Positions 9,836 to 22,400 of a DNA stretch of 64,000 nucleotides are shown here, one piece after another. The stretch is from the NCBI GenBank assembly GCA_015680685.1, contig MNCI01007798.1, positions 218,853 through 282,852 on the forward strand, in the 5' to 3' direction. The DNA is from Gnetum montanum (Eukaryota; Streptophyta; Gnetopsida; Gnetales; Gnetaceae). The position numbers and the translations under genes are program-made. Position 1 is the first letter of the stretch. Each line of letters starts with the position of its first letter. A model generated the notes under the pieces. That model did not search any database. It worked only from the letters and a program-made list of their open reading frames with translations, and was not told the origin of the DNA.

Positions 9836-11500
9836 CCAATGTACATAGCTATTTGCAAGATTAAATATTAATGCCTAAGATGTAATGGTATCTCTCTCTC
9901 AATAGTAGTAATTCTTAGCAATCTCTAGGAATGTTGCTAGTTTTTTGGTGCATCTGGAGGAGGGCAATGGGGCAACTCTCTTGGTGATGTAGCAACATGG
10001 GTAGGAGATAGTAGTAGAGGTGGTTGTTGATAGAATTGTCAAAGAATTAAATAAATGTATAGCTTCTATACAAAATTTTTTTGCACTTAGAGATGTCCAG
10101 ATGTTGGTAGGAATAGTTAGCAGTAGATTGAGTGCAACCTAGCAAAGGAGTTGCTAGACCGATTGGTGGAATTTGAGCAACTGATTCCAAATATCTTTGA
10201 TCTTCTAGATACAATCACTCTAAGTCAGTTGTAGATGTTAGAGGTAAGAGGTAAGTGCATCATATTGGATGGACAAATTGAAATAGCTGAAGCACAAAAC
10301 CAATGCTTGGCTACTGAGGGTGCATAACTAAGAGCCCATCTTATCGATCCTGCATTTCTCAATTCTGTGCTAACACATGATGAAGCTTTTCAAAAACTTT
10401 AAAATAGGATTAAATAGGTTGAGAATGCAAAAGAGATAACCATATTTGACCAATCCATGGCCAATGTGAAGACATACTTCATTCAGAATGGCTTGGTCTA
10501 GACATGCCACAAGAATGAAATCTTAACCATAAAGAAGCATCGCGTATGAAAGGATGATGTGTGAAAGCAATAGATGCAAGAATTTATCCATCAACAGTAG
10601 GAGTAGCTAGCTAGAGTGAACATTACATTGAGGAGATCAGCAACTAAAAACATAAATCTCTCTGTTGAGGAAGTCCAAGCCCTTCATCAAAAGTCTACGA
10701 TAGATATAGCCACCTAGAAGAATGAGGCTCTCAAATTTGAGAGAGTCAAAAATTACTACAAAGATCAGGTTAGTATACAAAATGAAATCAATGAAAACCA
10801 CATTCATATGGCAAAGGAAAAAGTTAATAAGGCCCTCTAATAGCTCAAGAAAGGAGGTGATGTCTAGAAGCCTATCTTTGATGGGCTCAATGACTAACAC
10901 AAAGTGGAGATTGGCATGAAAGAGTTGTAGATCAAGAAGATGATGGAGTACATGAAGCTTGCCAATATTTGTTATGAAAATTTGGTAATGTTGACTACTA
11001 GATGGTCCTAGTTAGAGTTGGAGAAGCAAGTGTCCAACTCATAATTGTTGTATGATGTAGAGTTCAAAACCCATAAGGAGACCAAGCAAAAGATTGAGAT
11101 TATTAATGTTGAAGTCAAGGTTTTCAAGGCACAATTCATCAATCAGAGATCAACTACTAAGACCCTGGCCAAAAGGATGAACAACTACTATGAGTTGCAA
11201 AATGATCTCAAGGCATTCAATGTTGAATGCAAACTTTTTGCTACTTGGTTTGTCATTGTTAAGGAGCTATTCCTAGAAATGCCCTGCTCCTGGGATGTTC
11301 CCACTTTGGTCCACATTTGAGATGCTACATGGATTGTGAATGATCCTACGGGAAAGGAGGAGAAGATGAAAGCACTATTGGATGCCTTTCATATTTTTCA
11401 AAAAGTGGAAACTACCATAGGAAATGATCATCACCACATGCACCCAAAGTAGGAGAAGGTTGTTTGGAGCCTTAGGAACCTCCATCACCTAGGGACATTT
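9836..11500 (+). pseudogene. X1b ORF2 C-terminal fragment, coiled-coil rich
   Basis: Homologous to the minus-strand ORF2 of X2 (about 44400 down to 42770). For example CTCAAATTTGAGAG at about 10728 pairs with an inverted match near 43522, and both end in an EPPxxP-like stretch. The predicted protein is rich in Lys/Glu/Gln with heptad character. Many stops break it, mostly TAG. In X2 this ORF lies downstream of pol, the place where Athila-type elements carry an env-like gene. Function is unknown. Confidence 0.6.
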
Positions 11501-11963
11501 TGTTAGAGTATGGTGTGGTGACATGAATTTTATTTGTGGTTTTCTACCATTACATTGTACTAGAAGTTGAAGGGTCAAAAAAGTTTGAGGGTCAATCATT
11601 ATAGAAGTTGAAGGTTCAGCCATTATAGTAGTTGAAGGTTCGATTATTACAAGAGTTGAAGGGTTGGTCATTACAAAAGTTGAAGGGTTGGTCGTTACAA
11701 AATTTAAAGGGTTAGAAGTTGAAGGGATGTTGTTTTCTCTCCCTTTTATGTAGACACCCTTTGTACTACCTTTGTGTGATCACCCTTTGTGAAGGATCAC
11801 TTTCTTATAGTACACTCAATTTTAGATCTAATAAATTGACTCTTTACTTGTAATCATGATTTTCATCTCAATTTGGAATTTCCATTTAAAATCTATGTGT
11901 TTTGTGTGTGCTTTTTTTTCCTATTGTTGTTCTTATTTCTTTTGCTTGATTCATTTCGTAACA
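11501..11963 (+). repeat. 5' LTR of copia-2
   Basis: 463 bp. Contains six to seven tandem copies of a roughly 30-bp GAAGTTGAAGGGTC-type unit at about 11561-11727. The same array, diverged, is in the 3' LTR at about 14231-14370. Confidence 0.85.
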
Positions 11964-11989
11964 ATTGGTATTAGAGTGATGTTTTTAAA

Positions 11990-13330
11990 GGATCAGTTGA
12001 AGAGATAGCATCCAAGGATGGAAAAGTCAAGATTAACAAGTTCGATGGGATAGACTTCAGGTTTTGGAATATGTAGATCAAAGATTATTTGTACCAAAAT
12101 AAGTTGCATGAAGTATTGTTGGGGAAGAATCTAGATCATTTGGGCAAAGAGGATTGGGAACTATTAGATTTCCAAGCTCTTGGTGTGATTCATTTGACAT
12201 TATCATGGAATGTTACATTCAATATCATCAATTAAAAGACTACTTAGGGTTTGATGAAGACCTTATCAAATATGTACGAGAAGCCATCCACCTCAAACAA
12301 AGCTATATCTAATTTGCCAATTATTCAATTTAATGATGTTTGAATATGTTTCTATTATAGATCACATCAATAAGTTCAATGTGATCATGAGTCAATTGAT
12401 TTTTATGGAAATCGACTTTGATGATGAGATAAAAGCATTGATGTTGCTATCATCACTGCCTAAGATCTAGTTTACAAAAATGATTGTAGTTAGCAGTTCA
12501 TCAAGAGATCAAAAACTAAAGTTATCTAGTGTTTGAGATCTAATTCTCAGTGAGGATATACATAGAAGGAAGTTAGTTGAATCTTTGAGTTCTTCTTTGA
12601 GTAATGAATGCAAAGGTAGAAGTCTTCAGTAAGGATAGAATCAATGCCATGGAAAATAAAAGTCCAAGGGAAGAAGTCAATCCAAGGGTCACAAGAATGT
12701 CATGTGTTGGAATTGCATTCACCTCAGAAAATAGTGCATAGCACCAAAGAAAGTAAAGAAAAATCAGTATGATGATTCAACAAATTCAACTAATAAAGAA
12801 ATTACTGATGCCCTCGTTTTTTATGTGGAGAGTGGTATTGAATATTAGATTCTTAATTTATATATGTTCTAGGTTTAAAGAAAAATAAAATTTCTATGGA
12901 TCAGATAGATGCTAAAGAAGTACAGTACACTATTTGGAGGTGGATCCTGGAAAATAATTAAAAGAAATCTTATCGTTGCTTGGGGAAATAAGATGGAACA
13001 TTGTATACCACTTTAGAAATAAAGAACACAATGTCAGTGGTTGATTCAGAATCAATGTCAACATTATGACTGAAAAGGAAATAAATTTGTTGGCCTCATA
13101 GGGGAGATTACCAAACTTAAGGTTTGTTGATGTTGATTTATGTGAAGGATGTGTTTATAGGAAGTAGAAAAGAGTTAGTTTCTCAAAATTTGGAAGAAAA
13201 TAAAAGACTGAGAAGTTGGAACTACTACATATAGATGTATGGGGACTAAACCCAATGAGTTCCCTTAGTAACTATGAAATACAAAATTTCACTTTTGGAT
13301 CATAAATTTAGATTTTCACTATGGTAGGTC
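11990..13330 (+). pseudogene. copia-2 gag and 5' pol remnant
   Basis: The gag start reads KINKFDGIDFRFWNM, stop, IKDYL, the UBN2/copia gag signature. A knuckle remnant CWNC is at about 12706. Downstream, at about 13070-13260, MTEKEINLLAS, stop, GRLPNL and CEGCVYRK resemble the GAG-pre-integrase domain, followed by LELLHIDVWG, where the first integrase Asp lies. The frame is broken by many stops. The rest of integrase and all RT are missing. Confidence 0.75.
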
Positions 13331-13380
13331 AAGATGCAGGCTATGCTTATATAGATGGTTTTGGATGATGCAAAGTTTTG

Positions 13381-14160
13381 GAAGAGTAAGTTTCCCATTT
13401 GAAGTAGTCCATTAGGACTTTGTGCTTGGTTCTAGAATGACTTGATGATGGCTCTAATTAGGCAGAATGCCACAACCAAGTTAGCAATGTTGAGGACATC
13501 AAGGTGATTACTACATTGTAGAACCATGATAGAGTTTCAATATAAAGAGATGACAATGGCAGAGATAGAGGAGAGCTTTTGTCGAATATTGGAGATCTAT
13601 TCCTTGTAAGGGAATTCACATAAAGATGGAAAAATTGCTTTAGGGAAAAGAAGAGAAAGTTTCCCATTTGGAAAAGTCCATTAGGACTTTGTAGTAGGTT
13701 CTAGAATGGCTTGATGTTAGCTGTGATCAGTAGCAATGTAACAACCAAGTTAGTGATTCCAAGGACATCAAGGTGGTTGCTGCATTGCAAAATAGCAATG
13801 GAGTTTCAATGTGAAGAGTTGAAAACACTAAAGATAGAGGAGATATTCTATCAAATATTGGAGATATGTTCCTCATAAGGGAATTTGTGTCAAGATGGAG
13901 AAATTGCTTTAGTAGCAAGAAGAGCAAGTTTCCCATTTGAAGGAGTCCATTAAGAGTTTTCGGAAGGTTCTATAAAGGCTTGTTATTTGTTGTGATTAGT
14001 TACAATGTGACAACCAAGCTAATAATTCTAAGGACATTAAGGTGGCCACTGTGTTGCAAAATGATGATGGAGTTTTAATGTGAAGAGCCAATAATGATGG
14101 AGATAGAGGAGAAATTTTGTTGAAGATTGAAGATTTGTTCCTTTTAAGGGAATTTGCAAA
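13381..14160 (+). repeat. Three 269-bp direct repeats before the copia-2 3' LTR
   Basis: Copies start at 13381, 13650 and 13919, marked by AAGTTTCCCATTTG at an exact 269-bp period. The end of each unit (GGAATT...AAGATGGAGAAATTG) resembles the functional polypurine tract at the end of the third copy (AAAAGGTGGAGAT), so the tract itself seems to belong to the repeated unit. Confidence 0.85.
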
Positions 14161-14170
14161 AGGTGGAGAT

Positions 14171-14627
14171 TATTAGAGTATGGTGTGGAAACCAAAATTT
14201 TATTTTTGGTTCTTTGCCATTACATTATATCAGAAGTGGAAGGGTCTCAGAAGTTGAAGGTTCAATCATTACAGAATTTGAAGGGTTGATCATTATACAA
14301 TTTGAAGGATCGATCGTTATAAAAGATGAAGGATTAGCTTTTATGAAAGTTGAATGGTTAAGAGTTGAAGGAATACTATTTTCTCTCCCTTTTATGTAGG
14401 TACCCTTTGCACTTCCCTTTATGTAATCATCCTTTGTAGGATCCCATTTGTGAGGGATCAATTCCTTATAGTACACTCTCAATCTTAGATCTAATGAATT
14501 GACTCTCTATATTTGCTCATGGTTTTTATCCTGATTTGGGGTTTCCACATAACTTCTATGTTTTTTGTATGCTTGTTTTTTCTATTTTGTTTCTTGTTTT
14601 GGTTATCACTTGATTTTTTTCCTAACA
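14171..14627 (+). repeat. 3' LTR of copia-2
   Basis: 457 bp, homologous to 11501-11963, including the GAAGTTGAAGG repeats. The first dinucleotide is TA instead of TG. Confidence 0.85.
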
Positions 14628-15745
14628 TGTTTGATCTTCTCCAATGTATTCACATCATCAAAGGAATTTTGCATGTAAATTTTGTCTTGGTATTCAATTT
14701 TGTTGTTTTGAACACTCGAAATTTTATAATCAATGTCAAACTGTACACTTTATGCACTTAGTTTTTGTTGTCTAGTTTGTTTGTTTTCTTTGTGTGTCAA
14801 TAATCCCATACCTTCCCAAATTTTATAAAGAACTCAAAGATGAGTTTTTATTCAGTTGTGGGGATATGATGAAGCATTGTGGTTGGTCAGGTTAATTGGA
14901 CATCGTCAACCCAACCCTGTTGACAAGGTCTCATAGTTGTGATCCTGTTGATGTGTACCCATCAATGGAGCTTCTTATTTCACCTATAAATAGATTCTCA
15001 TCAACCAAATTTATGGCATTCCTTCCATAATTTCTAGCAAAGCTCTAGTAGTCTTGCTTTCCAAAAGTTAGAATATTTTTCTATGTGTAAGAAATAGGAG
15101 TCAAAGAGTGTACAGAACTTTATTCGAGCATCATTATACCTAAGCACTGCAATGTGTGCGATAATAAAGACAAGCTTTCTAAAAAACCTTGTAGCACTTA
15201 GAAATAGATTAATTATTTTCTTTATGCATTTAATATTTTATTTAATTTCCTTTAATGCTTTAAGAAATTAAGTAATAAATTAAGCTAGATTAAGTAGAGA
15301 TTAACTAAGCACATAAGTACAATCACTTCCAGCATATGCTTGGTGCTTGGTAATCCTAGTAATGCTTAACATTTGATAATCTAGTAGTGTTAAATGTGTT
15401 TAGGATGTGTATAAAAACTAGGAATGGATGCTTATGTTAGGATTAGTTAAATGTTAGCTACTTAGATTAAATTAGCAATTAAATCACTTTATTTATCATT
15501 CTTTATTCTTAGATGACTTAGAACATAAAACAAAAAAAATGATAAAAATCATATGCCTCAGTTGCACTTAACCATAACTTTTCATTTCATAATTGTAATT
15601 AAAAAGATAACGATTGCAATGGTTAGTTTCACTTCCTAGAGACTAGTGTACTTAGAAGGCTATAAGTCCATGGAATTTGATCAAATCACACATGAACGAT
15701 TAGTGATTCGTATGGTTGGGTATAGGGTATACTTGTTACTCATCA
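14628..15745 (+). mobile_element. X1b 3' end and 3' LTR
   Basis: 14628-14866 resumes X-family internal sequence after copia-2 (CACATCATCAAAGGAA matches the inverted stretch near 42735). It ends in a G-rich tract before the LTR 14867-15745 (879 bp, TGATGAAGC...ACTCATCA). The U3 is diverged from the other copies. Confidence 0.75.
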
Positions 15746-17040
15746 ATGTCCATAATAATGATTGAATATAAATAACTAAATATGCATAAATAAAAAAATA
15801 TGTATATCCACATACTTGTAAAAGCATAATAACTAACAAATGAAAAACTTCCTTGGGTAATTGAATTTCAGTATTTAATCATAAAATATTTAGAAGATCT
15901 ATGACTAGGTTTAAATAATACTTAAACAAAGGATAGAAAATTTTAACAAAATACCCTATTAAGTAGATTACATTCACATATGTAAGAAACTAACTAACAA
16001 CAACAATAGTAATAACAATAAGCTAATCTATTGAAACACATTTGAAAACATTAAAAATTAATAATTAAAGTTATGCCAATTTCTAGGTTATAATACTTTG
16101 GGTCAATATAGATATAATATAATTTTAATTTTTTTTTCAATTTTTTATTTTTATCATACTAGTATGTGGCATGTATCTCAACATACCCCTTAGAATTAGA
16201 CTTATGACTAATAGATCACAAGTTGCATGTTCTAATTAATCAAGTAAGTAATGCTTCACTAATAAATTTAAATACCTAAAAGGAGGTTATAAAAGCTAGA
16301 AAATTTTTAATAATATTTAGCTAGTCCTAAATACATATAGAAAAAGTAAAACTTTATTTTATAACTTAATACTACCCACTGGAATTGAATTGATAACTTG
16401 AGGCTTCTAAATCAAGAATATTATCACTAGGCTAACATAAATACTTATTTTATACTTATATTGATACTAATATTTTGTTATGGTTGGATAGAACCAAAGG
16501 ATTTTTTAGATAAATTAATGTTTTCAAAATATAATAATAAAAAAATATCCTAAGTATAATAGATGTGTCTAATATTCATATAACTTGAACATGTTTTCTC
16601 TACAATTTCTTGTATCAAACAATTGTAGCTTGAATAACTCATACATAGACTAACTAGATATCTTTCATTTTCTTCTAAATAAATTTATTTTTCAAAATTC
16701 TAATAATTTATGTTACTCATCTTTTAGTATTTATGATAAACACACTCAACATATTGTTTCTTCATGCTACTCATTATTCTATCTTACAATTTCAACTCTA
16801 AGACGGTGTGAACTCATTAGAGTTGTTGCATGTAGATATTTTGTTTCATCATGTCTATCACCTCTAATATTCTGTTTGTAAAATTAAAATTTTTTTTATA
16901 TTTGTACCTCATTTTACCATCTCTCTAAAACATTATCATAACAAGTTTCAAAGATTATTCTGAATTTAGTATTTCATAAATATTATCAATAACTCAATTT
17001 TGTTGCCATAATCATTCTTCATGAAACCAATCCTATTGCT
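15746..17040. other. AT-rich sequence, nothing recognised
   Basis: No coding frame, LTR boundary or RNA gene could be supported. It may be old repeat sequence flanking the X1b insertion. Confidence 0.5.
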
Positions 17041-17583
17041 NNNNNNNNNNNNNNNNNNNNNNNNNNNNNNNNNNNNNNNNNNNNNNNNNNNNNNNNNNNN
17101 NNNNNNNNNNNNNNNNNNNNNNNNNNNNNNNNNNNNNNNNNNNNNNNNNNNNNNNNNNNNNNNNNNNNNNNNNNNNNNNNNNNNNNNNNNNNNNNNNNNN
17201 NNNNNNNNNNNNNNNNNNNNNNNNNNNNNNNNNNNNNNNNNNNNNNNNNNNNNNNNNNNNNNNNNNNNNNNNNNNNNNNNNNNNNNNNNNNNNNNNNNNN
17301 NNNNNNNNNNNNNNNNNNNNNNNNNNNNNNNNNNNNNNNNNNNNNNNNNNNNNNNNNNNNNNNNNNNNNNNNNNNNNNNNNNNNNNNNNNNNNNNNNNNN
17401 NNNNNNNNNNNNNNNNNNNNNNNNNNNNNNNNNNNNNNNNNNNNNNNNNNNNNNNNNNNNNNNNNNNNNNNNNNNNNNNNNNNNNNNNNNNNNNNNNNNN
17501 NNNNNNNNNNNNNNNNNNNNNNNNNNNNNNNNNNNNNNNNNNNNNNNNNNNNNNNNNNNNNNNNNNNNNNNNNNNNNNNNNNN
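17041..17583. other. Assembly gap, 543 N
   Basis: By comparison with the intact 3' LTR, about 163 bp at its right end should be the start of the copia-1 5' LTR. The remaining roughly 380 bp could hold the missing left part of the copia-3 LTR. The gap length itself may be an estimate. Confidence 0.9.
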
Positions 17584-17931
17584 TTATCTTGTAATGGTCT
17601 CATATTTTTCTAATAAATGGTAACTAATTCCGAGGCCTTTGGGGTTCTTGATGGGAGAACAAGGCACAGGAAATCAATGGCAATGTAGCAGTTCAGGTCC
17701 CTTTCATAGTCGCTTATAGTCTTCATACACCATCATCGCAGAGTGCCCGTGTGAAAGAAGATCCGGAACATTCAGGCATCAATGGCATCAATGGCTAGAG
17801 GTTAGTTCGATCTATTTTTTCAAAATTGATTTGTGCATTTTTGTTTCATGCACATTTGTAGATTCAGAGATTTGTTTTTACATGCTTCTGCTTGTGCAAT
17901 CCGATTTTTGATGCAAGTAAGATTTCTCACA
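17584..17931 (+). repeat. 5' LTR of copia-1, partial
   Basis: Matches 23966-24311 and ends TTTCTCACA directly before the primer site. Confidence 0.92.
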
Positions 17932-17946
17932 TTTGGTATCGGAGCG
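17932..17946 (+). other. Primer-binding site of copia-1
   Basis: TTTGGTATCGGAGCGAG at the LTR edge fits the TGGTATCAGAGC type complementary to initiator methionine tRNA, usual for copia elements. Confidence 0.85.
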
Positions 17947-18871
17947 AGGTTGGATCTCTGCCTTGATGCTTAGTTTTGGTTTTCTGGGTTTTGCTGCATT
18001 GTTTCTGTCTACAAATTTCTGCAATTTTTTCTATGCATTTCGGGGTTTCTACAATTTTTGTCTGCATATTTTTATGATGTTAATGGATCTAGTGAGATCT
18101 GGAACCTCAATTTATGGTGCCCCTTTAGCCTAATTAGAATGAGTGCTTCAGCGTTTGGATCCTTGATTTTTCATGCTGGCCTTATGTTTTCTTCTGGCCA
18201 TGGATCTGCTGCCCTGAGAGAATGGTGCTATCTTAGGCAGTCTATCCGATTGAGGCAATGGGTGTTGTAGGAAGAGTAAAGGATTGAATATTGTTGTTGC
18301 TATTTCTATAAGCGACTGTCAAAATTTAACAGAACCTTTGTATTTGTGCTGCGATTTTGCTTGCCATAATTTTGAACATACCGATAAGTGATGCCTTAGT
18401 ATTTTGAAATATCCTTTGACATGAAAAAGGAATTTTACTGCAATTTTGGACATTTGAATTTAAACTGATGGCCTTTGAAATATTTAATTTGCTCACATGG
18501 GTGAGTAATTTTGGCATTTGGAATGGCAATTTTTAATACCACCATTTTTCGAAATAAGGATGCATTGATTTAAATGATTCATGTGGAAGAAAATATATAT
18601 ATAGATATATATTCCATTGTTGTTTTGAAAAATGGCAATTATGGACTCATGTTTTGGTGTTTTTCAAGCAAGAAATGATTGTAGGTTTTTTCATGCTTGC
18701 TTAGAATTTAATTGCATTTTGTCAATATTGATTTTGATGCATAATGTAATCGTATGTATAACAAGAAAGAAAATTTTTGCATCATTTACTAGTGATCCTT
18801 ATAATTTTTATAGTCATAGAGTGGCCACAGCATCTTTGATTATACAAAATTATAAATTAAGAGTTTTGGAT

Positions 18872-19415
18872 CACATAAGTAATTGTGATTAATCACATGT
18901 AATATAATAGACTTTATCCCACAGGAATTTCTATTATATTTAATGTGGACAATCAGAACGAAATGTTGAATTATTTTTCTTAAGTTGCCCACAGGGATTA
19001 AGAAAAGGCATATAATTCAATAGTTTCCTCATAAGGATATATGGATCTATTTGAATTAAAATTTAGCCCACAGGCAATTTTATGTCATTTGATTCATATC
19101 TTGCATGTTTTACATTGGTAAATGTGCCCTAAGGTATTTCATCACATATATAGTATTGTGATTAATCATCTGTCATATGATAGATTTTGTCCCACATGAA
19201 TTTCCATTATATTTACAGTGATTAATCAGGGTGAAGTATTGAATTATTTTTCTTAATTTGCCCACAGGGATTAAGAAAAGGAATATAGTTTAATAGCTTC
19301 ATCATAAGGATATATGAGTCTGTTTGAATTAAAATTTAGCCCACAGGCAATTTTATGTCATGTGATTCATATTTTTGCATGTTTACATTGGTACACATGT
19401 CCTACAGTTTATAGC
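18872..19415 (+). repeat. Two direct repeats of about 273 bp in the copia-1 leader
   Basis: The two copies start at about 18872 and 19145. Each contains several CCCACAGG boxes (CCCACAGGAATTTC, GCCCACAGGGATTAAG, GCCCACAGGCAATTTT). The second copy is followed by TTTATTTTGTAG at 19441-19452, two bases before the gag ATG. That would suit a 3' splice site and removal of the leader from the mRNA; this is inference. Confidence 0.8.
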
Positions 19416-19453
19416 CTAAAATTTAGTGACATAAGCATGTTTATTTTGTAGCT

Positions 19454-22400
19454 ATGCAACCTGTAAATTACTCTGACTTTAAATGTGACATTCCTGAATT
19501 GATGGGTGATAATTACAAGGTGTGGAAGGAGAGAATTATCCTTCATTTAGGATGGATGGACATTGATTATGCTATCCGTAAGGATGAACCACCTGTGGTT
19601 AATGCAACCAGCCATCTAGATGATACTGGTCTTTATGATAAATGGGAGCGATCTAATTGTCTCTGCGTAATGTTCATAAAAACCAAGATCTCGGCTGGTA
19701 TACGTGGATCATTAGAATAGTATAACAATGTGCGCACTTTGTTAAAAGCTATTGATGAACAATTTGAAACATCAGACAAAGCATTGGCCAACACCTTGAT
19801 AATGAAGTTCTTATCCATGAAGCTCACTAGAATTGGTGGTGTGCATAAGCACATCATGCACATGAGGGACATAGCGGCTCAACTAAAAACACTTGAGGTT
19901 GAGATGTCTGAATCTTTCCTTGTGCACTACATCCTAAACACGCTCCCACCGCAGTATGGACCCTTTAAGATTTCTTACAACACACATAAGGACAAATGGT
20001 CAATTAATGAATTGATGACCATGTGTGTGCAAGAAGAGGGTAGACTTGCCATGGAAGCGAAGGAAAGTGTGCATCTGGCCATGCAAGGAAAGAATACAAA
20101 ACAAGTCAACACTAAAGGGAAGGGAAAAATCCCTCCACAAGCTGATATCAAGAAGGAATCTAGATGCTTTTTCTGTAAAAAGAAAGGGCACATAAAGAAA
20201 GATTGCCTTAAACATCAGAGATGGCTTGAAAAGAAAGGTACTCAATCCTCATTTGTTTGTTTTGAATCTAATATGGTTGATGTTAGTCATAACACATGGT
20301 GGATTGACTCCGGTTCTACAATCCATGTTACTAATTCCTTGCAGGGATTAGCAAACCTAAGGAAGCCAGTAGGAAGTGAGTCATGCATCTATTCGGGCAA
20401 CAAGATGCGCTCACATGTGGAAGCGATTGGCACATGCAAATTAGTTTTAAGTAGTGGTTTTGTTTTGGATTTGGAAAGGACATTTTACATTCCTTGTTTT
20501 TCAAGGAATTTAATTTCTGTATCAAGGCTTGTATCATTGGGATTTTCCTTTAACTTTTCAGATACTATGTTCAGTGTATCTTATAGATCTGAAATAGTTG
20601 GAAATGGTACATTAACAGATGGTCTTTTTCAACTTAATTTACAAAACGACACTTCTTACACTTCTATGCATGTTCATGCTGGCATTAAGCGATGTGTTAT
20701 GAATGAGGAATCCTCTATGTTATGGCATCGTAGATTAGGCCATATCTCCATTGAGAGAATCAAGCGCTTGGTAACTGATGGAGTACTTAGTACTCTTGAT
20801 TTTACTGACTTTGACACTTGTGTAAACTGCATAAAGGGAAAGCAGACCAATGTGTCAAAGAAAGGTGCCAAGAGGAGTTCTGCCATATTAGAAATCATAC
20901 ATACGGATATTTGTAGTCCAGATATGGATGCATATGATCAACGGTATTTCATTACCTTTATTGATGACTACTCACGATACATGTATCTCTACTTGCTTCA
21001 TCACAAAAATGAAGCTTTAGATGCCTTTAAGGTATTTAAGGCTGAAGTAGAGAAACAATGCGGTAAGCAAATAAAGATAGTGAGGTCTGATAGAGGTGGT
21101 GAATACTATGGTAGATACACTGATGATGGACAAGCACCTGGTCCCTTTGCTAAGTTTCTTCAAGAGCATGGGATTGTTGCCCAATACACTATGCCTGGTT
21201 CTCCGGACCAAAATGGTGTGGCAGAAAGAAGAAACCGAACATTATTGGACATGGTGCGGAGTATGCTTAGCAGCTCCAAGCTTCCTAAGTCTTTGTGGAA
21301 TGAAGCCCTTAAGACGGCAGTGTATATATTAAACCGAGTTCCAACCAAGGCTGTCTCTAAGACACCATTTGAATTGTGGAAAGGTTGGAAACCGAGTTTG
21401 CGACATATACGCATTTGGGGATGCCCGTCTGAGGTAAGAGTCTATAATCCACAAGAGAAGAAGCTAGACCCTAGGACCATAAGTGGGTATTTCGTTGGAT
21501 ATGCCGAACGGTCTAAGGGATACAGATTTTATTGTCCATCACATACTACTAGGTTTGTGGAATCAAGGAATGCTAAATTTCTTGAGAATGACTTGATTAG
21601 TGGGAGTCATCATTCCTGGAACGAAATTCCAGCGACTGATCATGCGGATGCTCAACCCTCTACTTCAAGTACTCGATTGATTGTTGTACACAACACGCCT
21701 ACAGTACAAATACGTGATGTACATCCACCAGTCGTTGAAGTTCCACAAACTGCTGGTCAAGACATAGTAGATCCAGCTGAACAACAGATACCAGTTCCTG
21801 TTGAACAGCCCGTTGATCATCTTGCCCCTCAGGAGCCTGATGAACCAACATTAAGACGATCTACTAGAATAAAGCGATCAGCGATTCCTAGTGACTATAT
21901 AGTGTATCTACAGGAATCTGACTACAACATAGGAGCCGAAAATGATCCTGACACGTTTTCACAAGCCATGAGTTGTAAGGAATCCGACTTATGGTATGAT
22001 GCCATGAAAGATGAGATGAACTCTATGTCCACTAATGGAGTCTGGGATCTTGTCAAGTTGCCCAATGGTGTTAAAGCCATAGGATCCAAATGGGTCTTCA
22101 AGACTAAAAGAGACTCCTTGGGCAACATTGAAAGATATAAGGCTAGACTTGTTGCCAAAGGGTTCACTCAGCAGGAGGGAATAGATTACATGGAGACCTT
22201 TTCTCCTGTATCTAAGAAGGACTCCCTTCGTGTGATCATGGCATTGGTAGCTCACTTTGATTTTGAACTACATCAAATGGATGTGAAAACAACATTCCTT
22301 AATGGTGATCTAGAGGAAGAGGTTTATATGAAACAACCTGAAGGATTCTCCTCTAATGATGGTGAGCAATTGGTATGCAAGCTTAAGAAGTCTATATATG

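Larger units (their letters stand above)
11501..14627 (+). mobile_element. copia-2: short, pol-truncated Ty1/copia element
   Basis: LTRs 11501-11963 (TGTTAGAG...CGTAACA) and 14171-14627 (TATTAGAG...CCTAACA) flank only 2.2 kb. After the 5' LTR comes a copia-type primer site, ATTGGTATTAGAGTGATG. Internal sequence holds a decayed gag, a CWNC knuckle remnant, a GAG-pre-integrase region and the very start of integrase, then three 269-bp repeats. RT and RNase H are absent. It sits at the 3' end of the X1b ORF2; X1b sequence resumes at 14628. A target duplication is not clear (CATTT against TGTTT). Confidence 0.8.

Noticed and set aside
11489-11671. Minus-strand frame with repeated EPST motifs in the copia-2 LTR (also 14225-14482)
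   Set aside because: It is a by-product of the tandem GAAGTTGAAGG repeats in the LTR.
11496-14632. Target duplication for copia-2 (CATTT/TGTTT)
   Set aside because: Two of five bases differ; not reliable.
17019-17623. Open frames of about 200 codons across the gap on both strands
   Set aside because: They consist of N; no sequence supports them.
20000-22255. Several minus-strand frames of 60-88 codons inside copia-1
   Set aside because: They are shadows of the gag-pol frame, which has clear domains.
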